This document shows positions 10,740-23,336 of a stretch of DNA of 64,000 bases, in pieces. Made by a program: the position numbers and the translations under genes. Source of the DNA: Adiantum capillus-veneris. Taxonomy: Eukaryota > Streptophyta > Polypodiopsida > Polypodiales > Pteridaceae. Location: assembly GCA_014529385.2 (NCBI GenBank), contig CM043959.1, positions 93,692,529 through 93,756,528 of the forward strand. Direction: 5' to 3'. The notes beneath the pieces were generated by a model. That model saw nothing but the letters and a program-made list of their open reading frames with translations. It searched no databases and had not been told where the DNA came from. Position 1 is the stretch's first letter, and each line of letters opens with the position of its first letter.

Positions 10740-13364
10740 CCTCGACTATGGGGGGGGTGTAGAGAAAATAAAGCATATTCATGAGTCCTTTTTCTTAGCG
10801 GGTAGAGGATCCCTATGTTACCCTACGACATCGTTCTAGAATGGATGACTAATCCATTTGGCGCTTGATAGCCTGAGGCTACCACAAGCATGTGTGCACA
10901 TTAGTCCTATCAATCTTCCATAGTAGAGTGACAAGCTCTACTTGGTGTTCGGGAGACGTCCCGCAGTCCCGACTTACCTGCCAACTAGCGCAACCTGCAG
11001 CTTGTTGCTACAATTGTTTTGATGTATGATGCTAATTTGCTTGAAAATATTTGTGCATCAAAAGAATACCATTTTTGAGAGCATGTGGGCTTTAAATTTG
11101 TGTGCTATGAAGCATTCTCTACTGCAACTTTGATATCAATCTCTTTTGATACTAACAACGGGATTTTTTTGCAGAAGAGCGGATCAAGGCTATATTGATT
11201 TTTTTTGCCTATCAAGAGGCACTCTCAATTTTGTTGTGCATGGCTGAATGCTATAGATGTGGATTTTGAGTGCTTGAAATGCTTGATTTGTATGATCGAT
11301 CTTTTGCACTACAATGAGACTTGTTCTATGATTAAATATTTGCTTCCACCAATGCTTGAAAGTTTTTACGAGGATTTGGTTGCTTCAGAGCATATGTTGA
11401 TTCTTTGCCTAATAAGAGGCTCAAATTCAATCATTTTCTTCAAATTTTGATGTCATCGCTAGCTCTGATTGTTTGCAACCAAAAGTTGTTACCTATACAT
11501 TGGGCTATTGGGCTTAATCAGGACAAAGTGAGTATGCAAAATTTGCTATGCTCAATAGTTTGTGTGGGTTCCAAAATTGTGAGCTAGGAGCGTGATTTCT
11601 TGCACTGACAAGCTTTGCTTCGAGCATGGTTTGAATAAACATTTGTTTTTATGTGCTAACAAGCAAGCATGGATGAAAAAATGTTGGCAGGTTCAAAGAA
11701 CGAAAGATTTTTATTTGCCTATCAAGAGGAGAAAACCAAAGTGTGTGGAGAATCTGGCTAGTGTAGAGCCTTTCATCATTCAATTATGAGTTGTGACCAG
11801 TTTTAAATCATAAACATTCTTCCAATTTGCATTAAATTGCTTGAGTTAGTCAATTCATAATTGATCATAAGAGAGTAGTTAAATTGCAAAATTCGTTTGT
11901 TGAGCACTATCTCTTATCAAAACTTGATGTGTATGCATTTGCTGCTTCATAAGAGCATGATCGTGAGCTTAAACCAAAGGCATTTTTTTCCCTAGGGTTT
12001 TTTTTTTCTTTTCCCTTTGGAAAATCTAGGTTCCAAGACCTTAGATTAGGATTCAATAAAAGTTTTGTGCTTGTTGCTTTCAATAAAGGGTTTCTTTGCA
12101 TGATGTGTTATGCACTAACCTTTAATGCAAGAACCGGGGATTTCAATAAAAATAAGGAGGGCCTACAAGGATACCACTTGCCAAGATGATCCAAATTGGC
12201 AAAAGGTGAACTCCTTCCATGCTTTGCAATTTCTCTTTACACATTCATTGCTTGGTTGAGTAAATTTGCTTCAAATTTTGGTTTTGTAATGGCCAAATTT
12301 AAATTATCATTAAAGTTTCAACATTATGCTTTGTCAATATTAATCCGTTAAGAATTTGAGTTTATTTTTGTTAGCATGCATGTAGGTAATGACCTAGCTT
12401 AATGTTAGCTCATGTTTTGCTAGTCTAGATATCCTTATGTCTACCTTAAATGTAGCATTCTCACACATCTTGTTCTAGGTTAGATTAAACGTCACTATCT
12501 CTTAGTCCAAATGCTATACAAACTTATTAAATGGTGGAAGAATGTGCTAACAAAGCAAAAATCAAATGCACAAATTGCAAATGTGTTTAAAAGAAGTGGC
12601 CAAAAATGGCCACCAAGACACTTGAACATTTATAAAATTATAAGTAAATTAAAAAAAAAATCATGTTGTGATCTATCTAAATGTGGCCTAGCGCCTTAAT
12701 AGTCTTTGGTAGGTAGGGGGGACCACCTTGGCATGCGTTGTTGAGGCCCTGAACCGATGCCCTAGATTGATAGGCGTTAGCTATCACCTTGGTAGGCTAG
12801 TAGACTTTTGGAGAAGGCCTTGTGGATAACAAGGAACTGAAAGTCGTAGCTTGACCTGCCATGGGATGGTCGCCTTGTGTTGTGAATTAATTTTTTCAAT
12901 GATATGCAATTCAATCTTCCATGAGCTTTCAAAAGAGTGCCTAAATGACATTGTACTAATTGTAAGTAAGTCTAATTATATCCAGAACATGTCTAGGTGT
13001 AGGACGTTGCATTAAGCATAAAACATTTGGGTTTTAGATTAGCATAATTTTGAGTTTTCATTAATCTAAGTTCATAACTTTACTGCTTGTGTTAGCATTC
13101 ATAAACTTGCAATTTTTGAAGGGTTAATCTTAACAATAGTCTAAGTGTTTTTTTTGCTTTATGATACTTTAAATTTGGCCATACATTAAACTCTAATTTT
13201 TACAGCAATTTACCTTGCATGCTCAATGTACTTCATATTGAATCTCCATGACTCAGCTTGTGGTGCTTAATCAAATGCTTTCTCTTTTTGACAGACCTAC
13301 CCCCAGGACATAAGACTACATGCCTTAGTGATTGCCTTGATGGCACACCAAGACGTGTGCCAAA
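10740..13364 (+). other. Unassigned AT-rich region, probably decayed LTR-element interior
   Basis: It precedes a purine tract and LTR-like start at 13365-13380, so it may be that element's interior. The motif TTGCCTATCAAGAGG recurs with small changes near 11202, 11405 and 11715, each inside a short open frame (MPIKRHSQF, MPNKRLKF, LPIKRRKP). No gag, protease, reverse transcriptase or integrase motif is visible. Confidence 0.35.
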
Positions 13365-14324
13365 TTAGGAAGGGGGGAGTGTTAGCAGCCGCTAACAGTT
13401 GCACCAAGCAGGGGATATGCTATGGATGTACACAATATTTTCTATTCACATTGTATAAGGTCTTGGGCTCATTTGGGAGTTCCAAAGTTGTATATGCCAG
13501 CCAGAAAGCTCAACTTAATCCCATAGTAGGAGGGTTTGTGGTGCATGCCTTTATAAGGAACCCTTTTATGCAAAGAGGTCATTCTGGAGTGGTCCTTTTG
13601 AGAACTCTCTCCCTAGAGTAAGTCTTGATGGCCTATCCTTTGAGCTTAATGCCCATGCTTAGAAGGCTAATGCTAATCACATGTAATTAGTGTAATCCTC
13701 TCTTAATTAATCTAGTTTTCATTATGTTGTTAATCATGTTTCTCTACTTTCCGTCATTGTTTTGAAGTGTTGATCTTTTCTAATCTAACTCTTACTTATA
13801 CTAAGCTACTCCGATTAGTGGAGTCCTTATCTAACTCTCTCGATTAAGTGGGGTGGGTGTACTCGTGATTGAGGGATTAGAGTTGTCCTCTAATGGTGTG
13901 CTTGTGTGTGTGTAGGTTTAAGAAGCCTTGATCTTAATTTGATTATGTGTGACTTGATTTGGACACCATGATTGGCATGGTTGGGGTGGCCGACTTGAAT
14001 GTGATCTTGTGTGCGTAATTGTCAATGCATGTAATTAGAGTTGTGCTTGAGAGACTCCAAGATTAGTGTGTTTCACTTCGTTGCTTGATGTGTGTAGATG
14101 ATTGTTTGTATTGATGCTTGATGTGCGATTAGCATTAGTTGATTTGGGATGATTTCTATTTGCATTGGAGGATGCACACTCTTGAATCCTCTCAATATTT
14201 GCATCCGATGACGCTCTCGCACATTCTTTGTGTGATGCCTCCAAGCCCTAGCCGGGTCATACTCTCTCTCTCTGGATTGATAGAGTTTGTGGGAGATTGC
14301 CTATGCTATGGCGAGCCTCCAACA
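13365..14324 (+). mobile_element. LTR-like segment with adjoining polypurine tract
   Basis: A purine tract TTAGGAAGGGGGGAG (13365-13379) is followed by TGTTAGCAGCCGCTAACAG. The segment ends in ...CTCCAACA at 14324, so it starts TG, ends CA and is about 945 bp long. A TATA-like TTATAAGG lies at 13551. The tract closely matches the one in front of element C's 3' LTR (55097-55109), and the last 40 bp share CTATGCTATGG with C's LTR end. I read it as the 3' LTR of an old element. No partner LTR was found. Confidence 0.55.
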
Positions 14325-14414
14325 GTACTACGACATAGTAAGATCATCCGACGGTATCTTATTAAGTTCAAAAATTGTCATTTTGAAGAAAGTGTCAAAA
14401 GGATCTCAACAACC

Positions 14415-16144
14415 TCAGAGAGTTGGATTTTGAAGAAGCCAAAGCAGAAGCGGCAAGGAAGCAAAGCAAGATTGAAGAACTTCAAAGCATGCAATTGGAG
14501 TTACAAGGTTAACTTCAAAGGGAAAAAACAAATGTTGCTCATTACTATAAAGAAGTTCAAGACTTTAACGAGGAGAACACCAACTTACATGTCAAGGAAA
14601 AACGGCTAGAAGAGGAGCTCGATAAAGAGCGACAAAGGAATATCAAGCTAGGGGAGTCATACGAGATCATCAAAAGCACACTCACTCAGCTTCTGGCACT
14701 GCAAGACACCCCCAACCCTACCTCTACTTCATCATCTTCTGCATCAACTTTGCAAGAGCTCAAAGATCTAAAGGAGGCTCTATCTCAAGAAAAATATGAA
14801 TCGACAAATCATGATTGCAAGGCATAAAGCAATTCAGAGTCAAAAGGATGACGAGATCAAGCTACTAAAATAGAAATTGGATAAAACAAAAGGAGATTTG
14901 GTGGCCCAAAGCACAACACATGCCCTTGAACTACAACAGAAAGATGTGTCTATTAGTGCCATAAGGGCTCAACCAGTAGTTGTGGAAGTCCTATCACCAA
15001 CAACTGGCAAAGAGCAAGTGAGTATGGACCTTCCCCCTATAGATCTTCCAAGCATGTCTACAGAGGCAAGGTTACATGATTTTGATGACATAGAAGACGG
15101 GATAGATTCCAGGGAAGAGATTCAAAGATGGATCTCAGAAGTACGCGACCCATCACACAAAGAATATATGCAATATGAACTCAAGGTACTTGAGTCGATT
15201 GCACTTTTGATGATCAACCTTGATGAAGTCATCAAAAACCATGGGCATGAAATGATATCTCTTCCATTGAATCAGAGGAATATGTTGTCGACACTATAGC
15301 AAAATCACTAAGGGGATTATAGGGGTGTACATGTAATAGCAGAACAGGCACTAACTATTCTTGAAAATCAACCCTTATGGAGGAAAAGGTGGATTGAGAA
15401 GCACCCAATAGATGAAACATACTACAAAAACACGCCACAACATCTCATGATCGACCCGACTATCGACCCTATCAATAGACGACCGTCTTGGAATAATTTA
15501 TATGCATGGAAAAGCAAAAGACCCGTGGTGCTCAACTACCCAGTTCTCATAAATCCAATGAGTAATTTCCCTCCATCGAGAAAGTACATGGTTAGGAATT
15601 TACAAGGATTCATCAACCAAATGAAGGATGTTCCGGATTTGAGATGCCAGATGATGGTGAAAATTGCCAAAATAATCATCAAGTGCATCACCGCATTTGA
15701 AGACATAGAAGCGACATAACATCTTTGATAGGTCTTTCTCGAAGGCACCCGTGACTTGTGTTGAGATCTATAGAAAGAGATTTTGAGCCAAAATATAATC
15801 ATGGGGTTGTCCGTGTCACCTTCTTGCCCTCTCACTACATGCAAACATTCAAAGAGGTAGTCATGACAGGGTTCTGCGAGCTTGATTCATCCATCTTCAA
15901 CCCCATGACAAAGAATTTGTTTTCCCACCCTATAGCTTATCAGAGCACTTTAAGTAGCAATCCTTTCAAAGAGTTGGCAGCAAAGGTGGAGATTGAAGCA
16001 AGGGCAAAAAAATTCAAGTTAATCACTCGCAAAGCACACACTAGATTATTGAAGAAAGATACAATCAGCTCATTCCAGTACTTTCCCAAGAAAAGCGAAG
16101 ACAACATGATGACACTGCAAAGAATATTAAGACAGTTTTCATGA
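14415..16144 (+). pseudogene. Coiled-coil ORF of a decayed LTR element
   Basis: From about 14427 one frame reads a long charged helix (KIEELQSMQLELQG, stop, LQREKTNVAHYYKEVQ, KRLEEELDKERQRN) up to about 14820. After a frame change it continues through KDDEIKLLK, stop, KLDKTKGDLVAQ into the open frame 14877-15299. Further fragments at 15447-15719 and 15758-16144 run up to the LTR at 16173. The stops are TAA and TAG where Gln would suit the helix. The position just 5' of an LTR suggests a retroelement structural or accessory protein. No catalytic motif was seen. Confidence 0.45.
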
Positions 16145-16159
16145 GAATGTGCAAAGACT

Positions 16160-17085
16160 AGGGAGGGGTGAATGTAACAACCAAGCCAACCTGACAAGCA
16201 TTCTTCAAGTCGACCTCTTCATTTTGTAGCCCAAATTTTGATATCCATTATTTTTTAGAAAGACCTCGTAATAATATGAGAGTCTCTTTTTATTTAGATC
16301 ATCTTAAGTCTGTCTGTGTGCTACAGTTGAGTTGTAAAGTTTATAATTGAGTCTGAGCCTAGTAAAGACAGCCACCGACCAAGAGAACCCTAGGTAATAC
16401 ACTCATTTTGTAAAGTGGCAAAAGGACCCTTATCATTGTCAAATTGTTGAGTTTTGAAGTATACAATTGAGAGCGGCTACTCTCATGTGTCTTGTAATCC
16501 TCATATCATGAACTCTGGTTATCACATTTCGATTCCAAAATTTGCATTGTGTTCTTTGTCCATTGCTCTTTCATTCAAGAATATTCATTGTCGATTTTGT
16601 TGTGATTTGGGACTACGCTTTAGTAGACTAAATCTGTTTTTTTGAGTGCGTTAATGACAGTTTTTTGACATTTTGACGATAGGAGAGTGTTCTAAGCCGT
16701 AGGATGACCTTTCTGGTATGTTCTATTGTAGTTTCCAGGACCTTGATCATGATCGATGGTGATTTTGATACCTCCTCGATTGCAAACAAACTTGGTACGT
16801 TAATGTCCCTAAGTGTCTTACACCTCCTCCTAAAGTTTTGTAGCATTTGGACTTCATTCGAGTTCCAAAATGGATTGATGATCGAGTGAGATAATTTATG
16901 ACATAGGTAGGTTGCAAAATCCAAGAGTGGTAGATTTGCATGTGCTAGATATATTGTCATTCTATAGGTTCACTTCTTGAGATTGGCACCCTCAAACAAT
17001 CTCTGTGGCCAATCCCTGAGTATTGACATTATTAGTAGTGCCAAAAAGCTATGGTATAGACGTTCGTCGTGGTGACTTGCTAACA
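16160..17085 (+). mobile_element. Diverged 3' LTR related to element C, with polypurine tract
   Basis: A purine tract (AGGGAGGGGTGAA, 16160-16172) precedes TGTAACAACC. The segment runs to ...TTGCTAACA at 17085 (913 bp). It shares ordered blocks with C's LTR: CTTGTAATC, GCATTGTGTTCTT, GCTCTTTCATTCAAG, TTTTGACGATAGGAGAG, TTCACTT...GATTG.CACCCT, and the end block ATAGACGTTCGTCGTGGTGAC. It is therefore an older member of the same LTR family. Confidence 0.65.
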
Positions 17086-17807
17086 TTCCCTCTTCTTTGC
17101 AGCCTAGTAGTTTTGTAGACTGAGCAAAAGTTCCCTCATGATTTGTTGTGTGATAGACCAAACATGTATTGTCATTCTGTTCACCATGAGATTCCATTTG
17201 GAGCGAGTCATGAGGCAGCTATGAGACTTCGGCTATAGCAAAGAAGACCCATGGAGAGAGAGAGAGAGAGAGATAATACTCATGAATACAACTTGCACAG
17301 GCGAGAAGAGATTAGTATTAGGAAAAATTACGACTCTTAAAGGGGACCTATAAGGAGGTTTGACTTTGCCTCTCTTGTTTAAAGTGGGCAACCCGGTGAT
17401 GTGCATAAAGGATTTGTCAAGTCCCTCTCAACCAACATATCATTGAAAAGATCTTAGAAAGTAGGTTCTAAATCCTCAGACTACGACAAATTTGGAGTTA
17501 ATTTGTAGAAGTTATTGCCTCCCACTGAAGCTTAAATGTGGAGAGAGATTCCATTTATAAGACGGAGTTGTCACATCAAAAAAATAGAATCTTTCATAAT
17601 ATAAAGAATCTGATGGCATGCTATATATCAATGGATAGATCTCAATGAGTACATTCTAAATCCAAAAGATCAACAAGTTTTGATTTCATTTGTAAAAATT
17701 CTACCGTGCACCCGTTTTGGACAAGAGGGAGAAATCAAAATCCTTATAGGGCCCATTTGAGATTCCAAATTTTTCATAATGGCATCTTGTGCAAGCAAGA
17801 AGCAGAC

Positions 17808-17864
<57 letters not shown>

Positions 17865-18043
17865 TTATTGTCCATGGAGGTCAGATATGACCTATGGGAC
17901 CGAAAAACAAATCATTACAAAGGGTTTCCTCTACGAACAGGAGTTGTTAAATACATCTCAGTTAAGGACTGAGGGTCCAAAGAAGGGCAAAGAGATGAAA
18001 CCTAAGGAGGAGGGAGAGGTGAGAGGGCAGCCGATTTTGGAGT
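17086..18043. other. Unassigned region with (GA)n
   Basis: No gene is recognised. An uninterrupted (GA)n run lies at 17811-17862. The part nearest 18043 lies just downstream of the LINE ORF1 on the minus strand and may hold decayed LINE sequence. Confidence 0.4.
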
Positions 18044-18709
18044 TCAAAACTCCTGGACAATGGCTTTACCTCCTCGATAAACTGCCCATTTTCTTGCGGT
18101 GCGCGCTTCACGCACTTTTTGGAGTTCTACCTTCTTCTGCTTGAGTTGTGAGGGTGTAAGATCTTCTACAAACCAAAGAGTGGTGCCTTTAAGAAGCCTC
18201 GATTGCTCGAGGAATTTGACTTGATCTGCTTTGGTCTTGAAAGTGAGGACCGCACGGTTGGTGCGGTGTTCATGCACAAGGGTTGTGATTGTTGCTTGAT
18301 TCCACTGTACTGCTGCAAGGATTATTGTCTGAATTCGGGCAAGGGACTCCTTGTTGAGGTCCCCCTCCCCTTTCCAATCGCTTGGGAGCCCACCAATGCG
18401 GACATTGAGAGCTTTTTCTTCTTGCCATTTTTGTTCGCGTAGTGTGGATGCCACCTTGTCTTCAATCTTGCGACAAACCTCCTCATGTACTTGACTCTTG
18501 AACTCCTTTGTGATCACGGTCACTACTTCCCTTTTTGCTTTGATGAGAATAGCTTCCCTCGGCTGCGTTTCTTTGTTGCCTTCCTCCATTGCGGTGAGAC
18601 GAGCTTCAATCGTAATGAGTCTCTCTTTCAAATCCCTATTTTCCTTGTGAATTTTCTCGAGTTTGTTCTGTAGGTAGGCTGTACTGTCGAGCTTTGGGGG
18701 CGTTGCCAC
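18044..18709 (-). CDS. LINE (L1-type) ORF1 protein
   Basis: An intact 221-codon frame. Residues about 10-110 form a charged coiled coil (NKLEKIHKENRDLKERL onward). A segment with LNVRIGGLP, TTLVHEHRTNRAVLTF and LEQSRLLKGTTLWFVEDL follows, which has the look of an L1 ORF1 RNA-recognition domain. A basic C-terminus ends in RKWAVYRGGKAIVQEF. L1 ORF1p binds element RNA and acts as a nucleic-acid chaperone. No endonuclease or reverse transcriptase follows downstream, so this is a fragment. It may belong with the LINE tails at 22.5, 41.7 and 59.8 kb. Confidence 0.7.
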   Translation of the reverse strand: MATPPKLDSTAYLQNKLEKIHKENRDLKERLITIEARLTAMEEGNKETQPREAILIKAKREVVTVITKEFKSQVHEEVCRKIEDKVASTLREQKWQEEKALNVRIGGLPSDWKGEGDLNKESLARIQTIILAAVQWNQATITTLVHEHRTNRAVLTFKTKADQVKFLEQSRLLKGTTLWFVEDLTPSQLKQKKVELQKVREARTARKWAVYRGGKAIVQEF

Positions 18710-19005
18710 AATCCCAGCAAAAGTTTTGCCTCGAGAAGAGGCTCGGTGGCCGCAGCCATGAATGCCGACCGTGACAGAGCCCTTGTTAAAGTTATTGTTA
18801 CTTAAGTGAAAATAACAATAACAATAAGCCTCTGTCGTGCGCCGTCGAACACAGGTCTACTGGCAGCGATGGGGTGGTGTCGAGCCACGGCCTGCGGGCA
18901 GTAGAGGAGAACGGCTACTAGAGCGAACACAGCAGAAGAGAACAAGGAGCATTTTGTGTCGGCTCTGTCTCGCGCAAGGCGTATCAGGAGATTGATTAGG
19001 GGCTT

Positions 19006-19007
<2 letters not shown>

Positions 19008-19046
<39 letters not shown>
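19008..19046. repeat. G39 homopolymer
   Basis: Thirty-nine consecutive G bases, upstream of the LINE ORF1 on the minus strand. An assembly error in its length is quite possible. Confidence 0.9.
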
Positions 19047-19047
<1 letters not shown>

Positions 19048-19239
19048 AGAGAGAGAGACAACAAGCCTACGGATTGGGTGGTGAAACACGCCAGGGTTTA
19101 ATGGGCATGCCTTTTCCTGAATAGTAGATTGTCTTGTTTCCATTTAGTCTTTTTTTTTTTTTTTGGCATTTTTAAGACCAATTCAATCTTCCTTCCCACT
19201 CTACGAAACAAGATTTTACTTTTTTTCTCTCATATTTAT

Positions 19240-19573
19240 GTTAAACAAGGGAGACCCCTCTCTCTCTTCCCAAAGGGGTGTCCAAAATGCTTTCACCCTT
19301 GTAGGAATGTTTACATAGGTCACTCTTAAATAAATCATAAACGAGTGGACTTATAAGACATATGTGGCACAAGATGCAAAAAGGAATAGGTGACATAATC
19401 CTGCTCAACCACATCAGAGGATGACTACGCACTTTCCATCTCACAGAGTCACATGGTTTAAGTCTATGTGGCTTTACACATCTCAAATCCTTAGAAATTA
19501 GACAAGTGTAGGTGGAGAGATTGTTCACACATGAAGTGCAATGGAACTTGCACCCAACAATCCCCCCCCCCTT
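19240..19573 (-). mobile_element. Start of a copia-like LTR with purine tract (minus strand)
   Basis: Read on the minus strand, a purine tract (19573-19560) is followed by TGTTGGGTGCAAGTTCC starting at 19559. This is the usual appearance of a plant copia 3' LTR start. A TATA-like stretch (GTCTTATAAGTCC) lies about 200 bases in. The other end of the LTR is not resolved, so the lower limit is approximate. Confidence 0.45.
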
Positions 19574-21036
19574 GTGGCATTGTCGTAGTTCTCACACACA
19601 CTCCTCCCCTCAAATCACATTAGAAGTAGGTACACATGGTTACAATACCTCCGCTTCAACCATAGTAGTATATGGAACACAATATCTACCAAACATAAGC
19701 TGGGATACACAAGTCCTGCCTATGACACAAATGAGGGAAGCACAAATGAGTGCTTCACAATCAGAACTAGTTTGTAAATAGGAGGGTTTTAATCCTTTAC
19801 ACAAATTTTGCAAATTTTTGTTGACGTTCATTGTCTTTGTTGTTTTTGGAGCCATGGCAATTGGTTGCTCTTCATTATTTACTTCTTTCCGGATCTTTGT
19901 TTTTGCATAGTCACTTGCGGCATGCCACAAGTGATGAAATATGCCTTGGTGATGGGTATGTCATACAAAGCAAGGATGTCGAAGGTGCGCATGCTTCTTT
20001 CCTTTGAGGAAGGTTTTACAATCAACATGATTGGCAATGTGTAGTGCTTTCATAACTTGTACAAAATTTAACTCGTAGATGTGTATTTAATTATGTAAAT
20101 ACAATTTTTGATAGTGTGTGATATCAAATTGATTCACACATTTGACATACATTGCGTGACATAGTTGCCTGAGGTCAAAATGGTGCATAAGTGTGATGAT
20201 CATGGTGTTCATTGGTTTTAGATATATAAGTGTGATGATTATTGGTTCATTGGTTCTAGAAATGATTGCAAATTTTTGAATGAAATGTTCAAGTAAATAA
20301 ACAATGAAGACTCCTTCCAAATATGAAACAACACTTGTCTACGATCGTGTGAAGGCTCTCTAGTTAAAAGAGCAATACCCAACAGAAAACGTCAATACCA
20401 CCATAGCTACCTTCAATTGGTTAATTCCAAAGTTTAGTTCAAATCTAGGTACTTTGAAAATTGCCGAAGTTGCAAAAAAATCACCAATAGCTTGGTTGCT
20501 GGTTTGTGTGTAAATCTATTGAGCTACAAATGTTGCAGTAAGGGATATAGAGAGGAGGTCCATGAGATGACACCTGGGTTATAGGTATTGATTGAATGGA
20601 TTGGTGCTATCGATGGGTCACAACACTGTTAGAGGTTGTGCATGTGTGGAGCGACCAATATATAGGCTGCCACACACTAACACACGTAGCTACAAGCGAG
20701 TGGGGCCAAGAAAAAGGCTAGTTGCCTCGGCGCCATGAAAAATAGTCAGCTATTGCCTCTAGATGGTAAATCATGTGCTCAATGCCACTATACTTGATAA
20801 GGGTGCACAGCTTCCTGTGGACGCTAGACCACACCAAAGCTTCTCAAAATTCTCATTCCCAAGAGCAAAACGTACTAATTGGGCCTTTGATGCTACCAAA
20901 CAAACGGTTCAAAACTTTGTGCAATGCTACTTGTTTGTGTATACGTTGAAGCAATAATGAGTTTTTATGCCATCAAACCAGGGATTCCTCATTTGTGTAG
21001 TGACACAGATTTATTTTTTGACGAGGTAGAATTGTA
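19574..21036. other. Unassigned region
   Basis: No gene, RNA or clear repeat is recognised. Open frames are short and carry no recognisable domain. Confidence 0.4.
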
Positions 21037-22365
21037 TTAACACTAGGATGGTAACCTAACAGGACATAAAAGTGTCCTTTCAAGGTTTTGAAAAAAACCT
21101 CCAAAACCATAGTAGATCCACTCATTTTGTAAAATCCTTTCATGAGGTTATAGGTCAAGGCCTACGACACATGGAAAAAATAAAAAACTTGTAAAATTTC
21201 TCATCTTTTGGTCACACCAAGCCTCCAAAGTTGACGGACTAGTACATTTTCATCAAAACGGTCATTTCTTACGTTTTGTTGCATGAAAATAAGATTAGGG
21301 ATTTTTGTAGGAGTTGAGATAAATTCCCTAGTTAACTTCAATGGGTTGGTGATCAAAACATATGATTGCTTCTCACTCACTAATTTTTGTTTTGCCAAAA
21401 GAAATAGGTACAAAAAAGTTGAATTTTTACCATTCTGCAAACCTATCATAAAAGTTTCTATAGCCACGCTCAATACAAATAATATATGCATGTTTTCTTA
21501 GTTCCCTATTGTCCTTTAGGTTCATAAGGAGCCATGGAGCATGTCAAAAGAATAATACATCTCTTACCAAGGGGAATCTTGGGGACAAAGATGAAGTGCT
21601 AAATACAGCAAACATGAAAAAACTGGGTTCAACATTATGAGTTGTAGAATCCCATAGAAACTATTCAATATCTAGCCAAATTTGATCCTTATGACTAGAT
21701 ATGGTTACTACCTACAAAATGCGTGTAGTTGTCATAAGAAAATAACAATATTGAAAAAGCTATACTTGATATACTAGAATGTTTTGTTTTCTTCTATAAT
21801 CGAAAAAATCAACCATCGTTGTCTACTATGCAAAATAGGGTATTAGGTGCCCCAAAACTCAACAAATATTAGCTTTATGTTACAATATGCGACATAGAAA
21901 ATCAAAACTGAATTTGGATATCATGAAAGACACCAAAAAAATCATAGAAGAGCTAAAATTGACTAAAAAACAGGATTTGACAATTTTTGTAATTTGGTCA
22001 TAACTTACAACTTTAACATTTGTTTCTCCCTAGAAGCATCAGGACATGTTAAGGACTACTAAAGATAGTTCTCTAGCAATATAGACCTCACAAACATGAA
22101 TTCTAGAGTGGTATAGTTGCAAAAAGTTGAAAAAAGCCAAAAACAGGACCCGTTTTTTCACACAGTTTAGGTTGTGAAATTTTGTGCAAGGACAAGGTTG
22201 AAGATGGAATTGATATTCCAAAAAAATGTCGATTTTTTTTCAGCTCATGAGACAACTTTCTAGACAGATAGCACCTCAAAATCCATTTTGAAACTCTTGA
22301 CATAATTCAAGGAAAATGGTCACTTAACAGGACATAAAAGTGTCCCATTACCAACCTAGTGTTAA
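21037..22365. mobile_element. Non-autonomous DNA element bounded by TTAA
   Basis: TTAACACTAGGATGGTAA at 21037-21054 is repeated inverted at 22348-22365 with one mismatch. The outermost four bases on both sides are TTAA, so the element proper is 21041-22361 (1321 bp) with a TTAA target duplication, the piggyBac hallmark. Just inside each end lies the same 20-base block AACAGGACATAAAAGTGTCC, itself nearly palindromic. No transposase is encoded. The termini also start CACTAG, but a 3-bp CACTA-type duplication does not fit (TAA against TTA). Confidence 0.7.
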
Positions 22366-22429
22366 GAGAAAGATAAAAAGAAAGTTACAAAGAACCCTCA
22401 TAGAGGGGAGGGTTGGCCCCAAACTAGTC

Positions 22430-22800
22430 CACATTACAAGGAATCTCTCATGCGTAGCCTACCAGCTGAATAGAAGTTAGGGCTACAAGATCTCCATTGT
22501 TTCCATTGAATAAAATTTTGGAGAGTAGTGACAGATCAAGAATCAAGAGGGGCATTTCTTATACATTTACATAGCTTATGGGTTGTAATACGCATGTCAT
22601 GTTTGAGCAATTTGAAGGGGAAGGCAAAAGCTTGACCAAAGACCTTTGCATTTTTGTCCAGCCATATATACCACAAGATACTTCCCCTCCACATATTCCA
22701 TAAAGGTACATCGAGACCTCTGCAAACTCCTAGCAAAAGGTCTTTGAAGTTAAGGGGCTTCAAATTGACTTGAGCAGTCATGTGTTGTACATATGCATTA
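22430..22800 (-). pseudogene. LINE reverse-transcriptase C-terminal tail
   Basis: The frame 22781-22536 includes WRGSILWYIWLDKNAKVFGQ, the tail motif that follows the zinc-binding region of plant L1-type reverse transcriptases. No upstream catalytic domain is present on this strand. This is probably a 5'-truncated LINE. Confidence 0.6.
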
Positions 22801-23298
22801 GGAAGTGAATGGGGTATAGGAGGGCCTCTTCATTTGGCATTTTAAGGGAATGCTTAAAGCTTAAGCCAAGTTTGACCAAGCCTAAAAGACAGGGAAAAAA
22901 GGCCTATGATGAGATTTTGAAAAAAGCCATTTTCACATTTTGAATTTAAAAATAGCCTATTTAGTAACCCAAAAAAGAGGTGGGTAAATGAATTTTAAAA
23001 TGTCATTCCCCCCCCCCCCCCCCCCCCTCTTCTCTCTCTAACATATAAAACACTTTCTCTCACTTAGAACTCAATAAAGGAGGCACTTTTCAGGCTCCTC
23101 CTTCTCTCACTCCATTTTCTCTCTAAAACGTGAACCAACTCTCTCTTTCTTTCTTTTCCTCCCTTTTCTCTCTTGTCACTTCCCCTCCCAATCATTAAGG
23201 AACATCATTGGCTGTCTCTTTCTCACAGAGTGCAGATCCTCCAAGGTTGCAAATATGCCCTCTCTCCCACTCTCTCTTCCTTTATTGTTTTTCTATCT

Positions 23299-23336
<38 letters not shown>

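Noticed and set aside
17706..18144. Two plus-strand frames crossing the (GA)n run
   Set aside because: Their length comes from the dinucleotide repeat, and the 3' part is antisense to the LINE ORF1.
21041..22361. CACTA-superfamily reading of the TTAA element
   Set aside because: The ends do start CACTAG, but a 3-bp duplication does not fit (TAA on the left, TTA on the right), whereas TTAA fits exactly.
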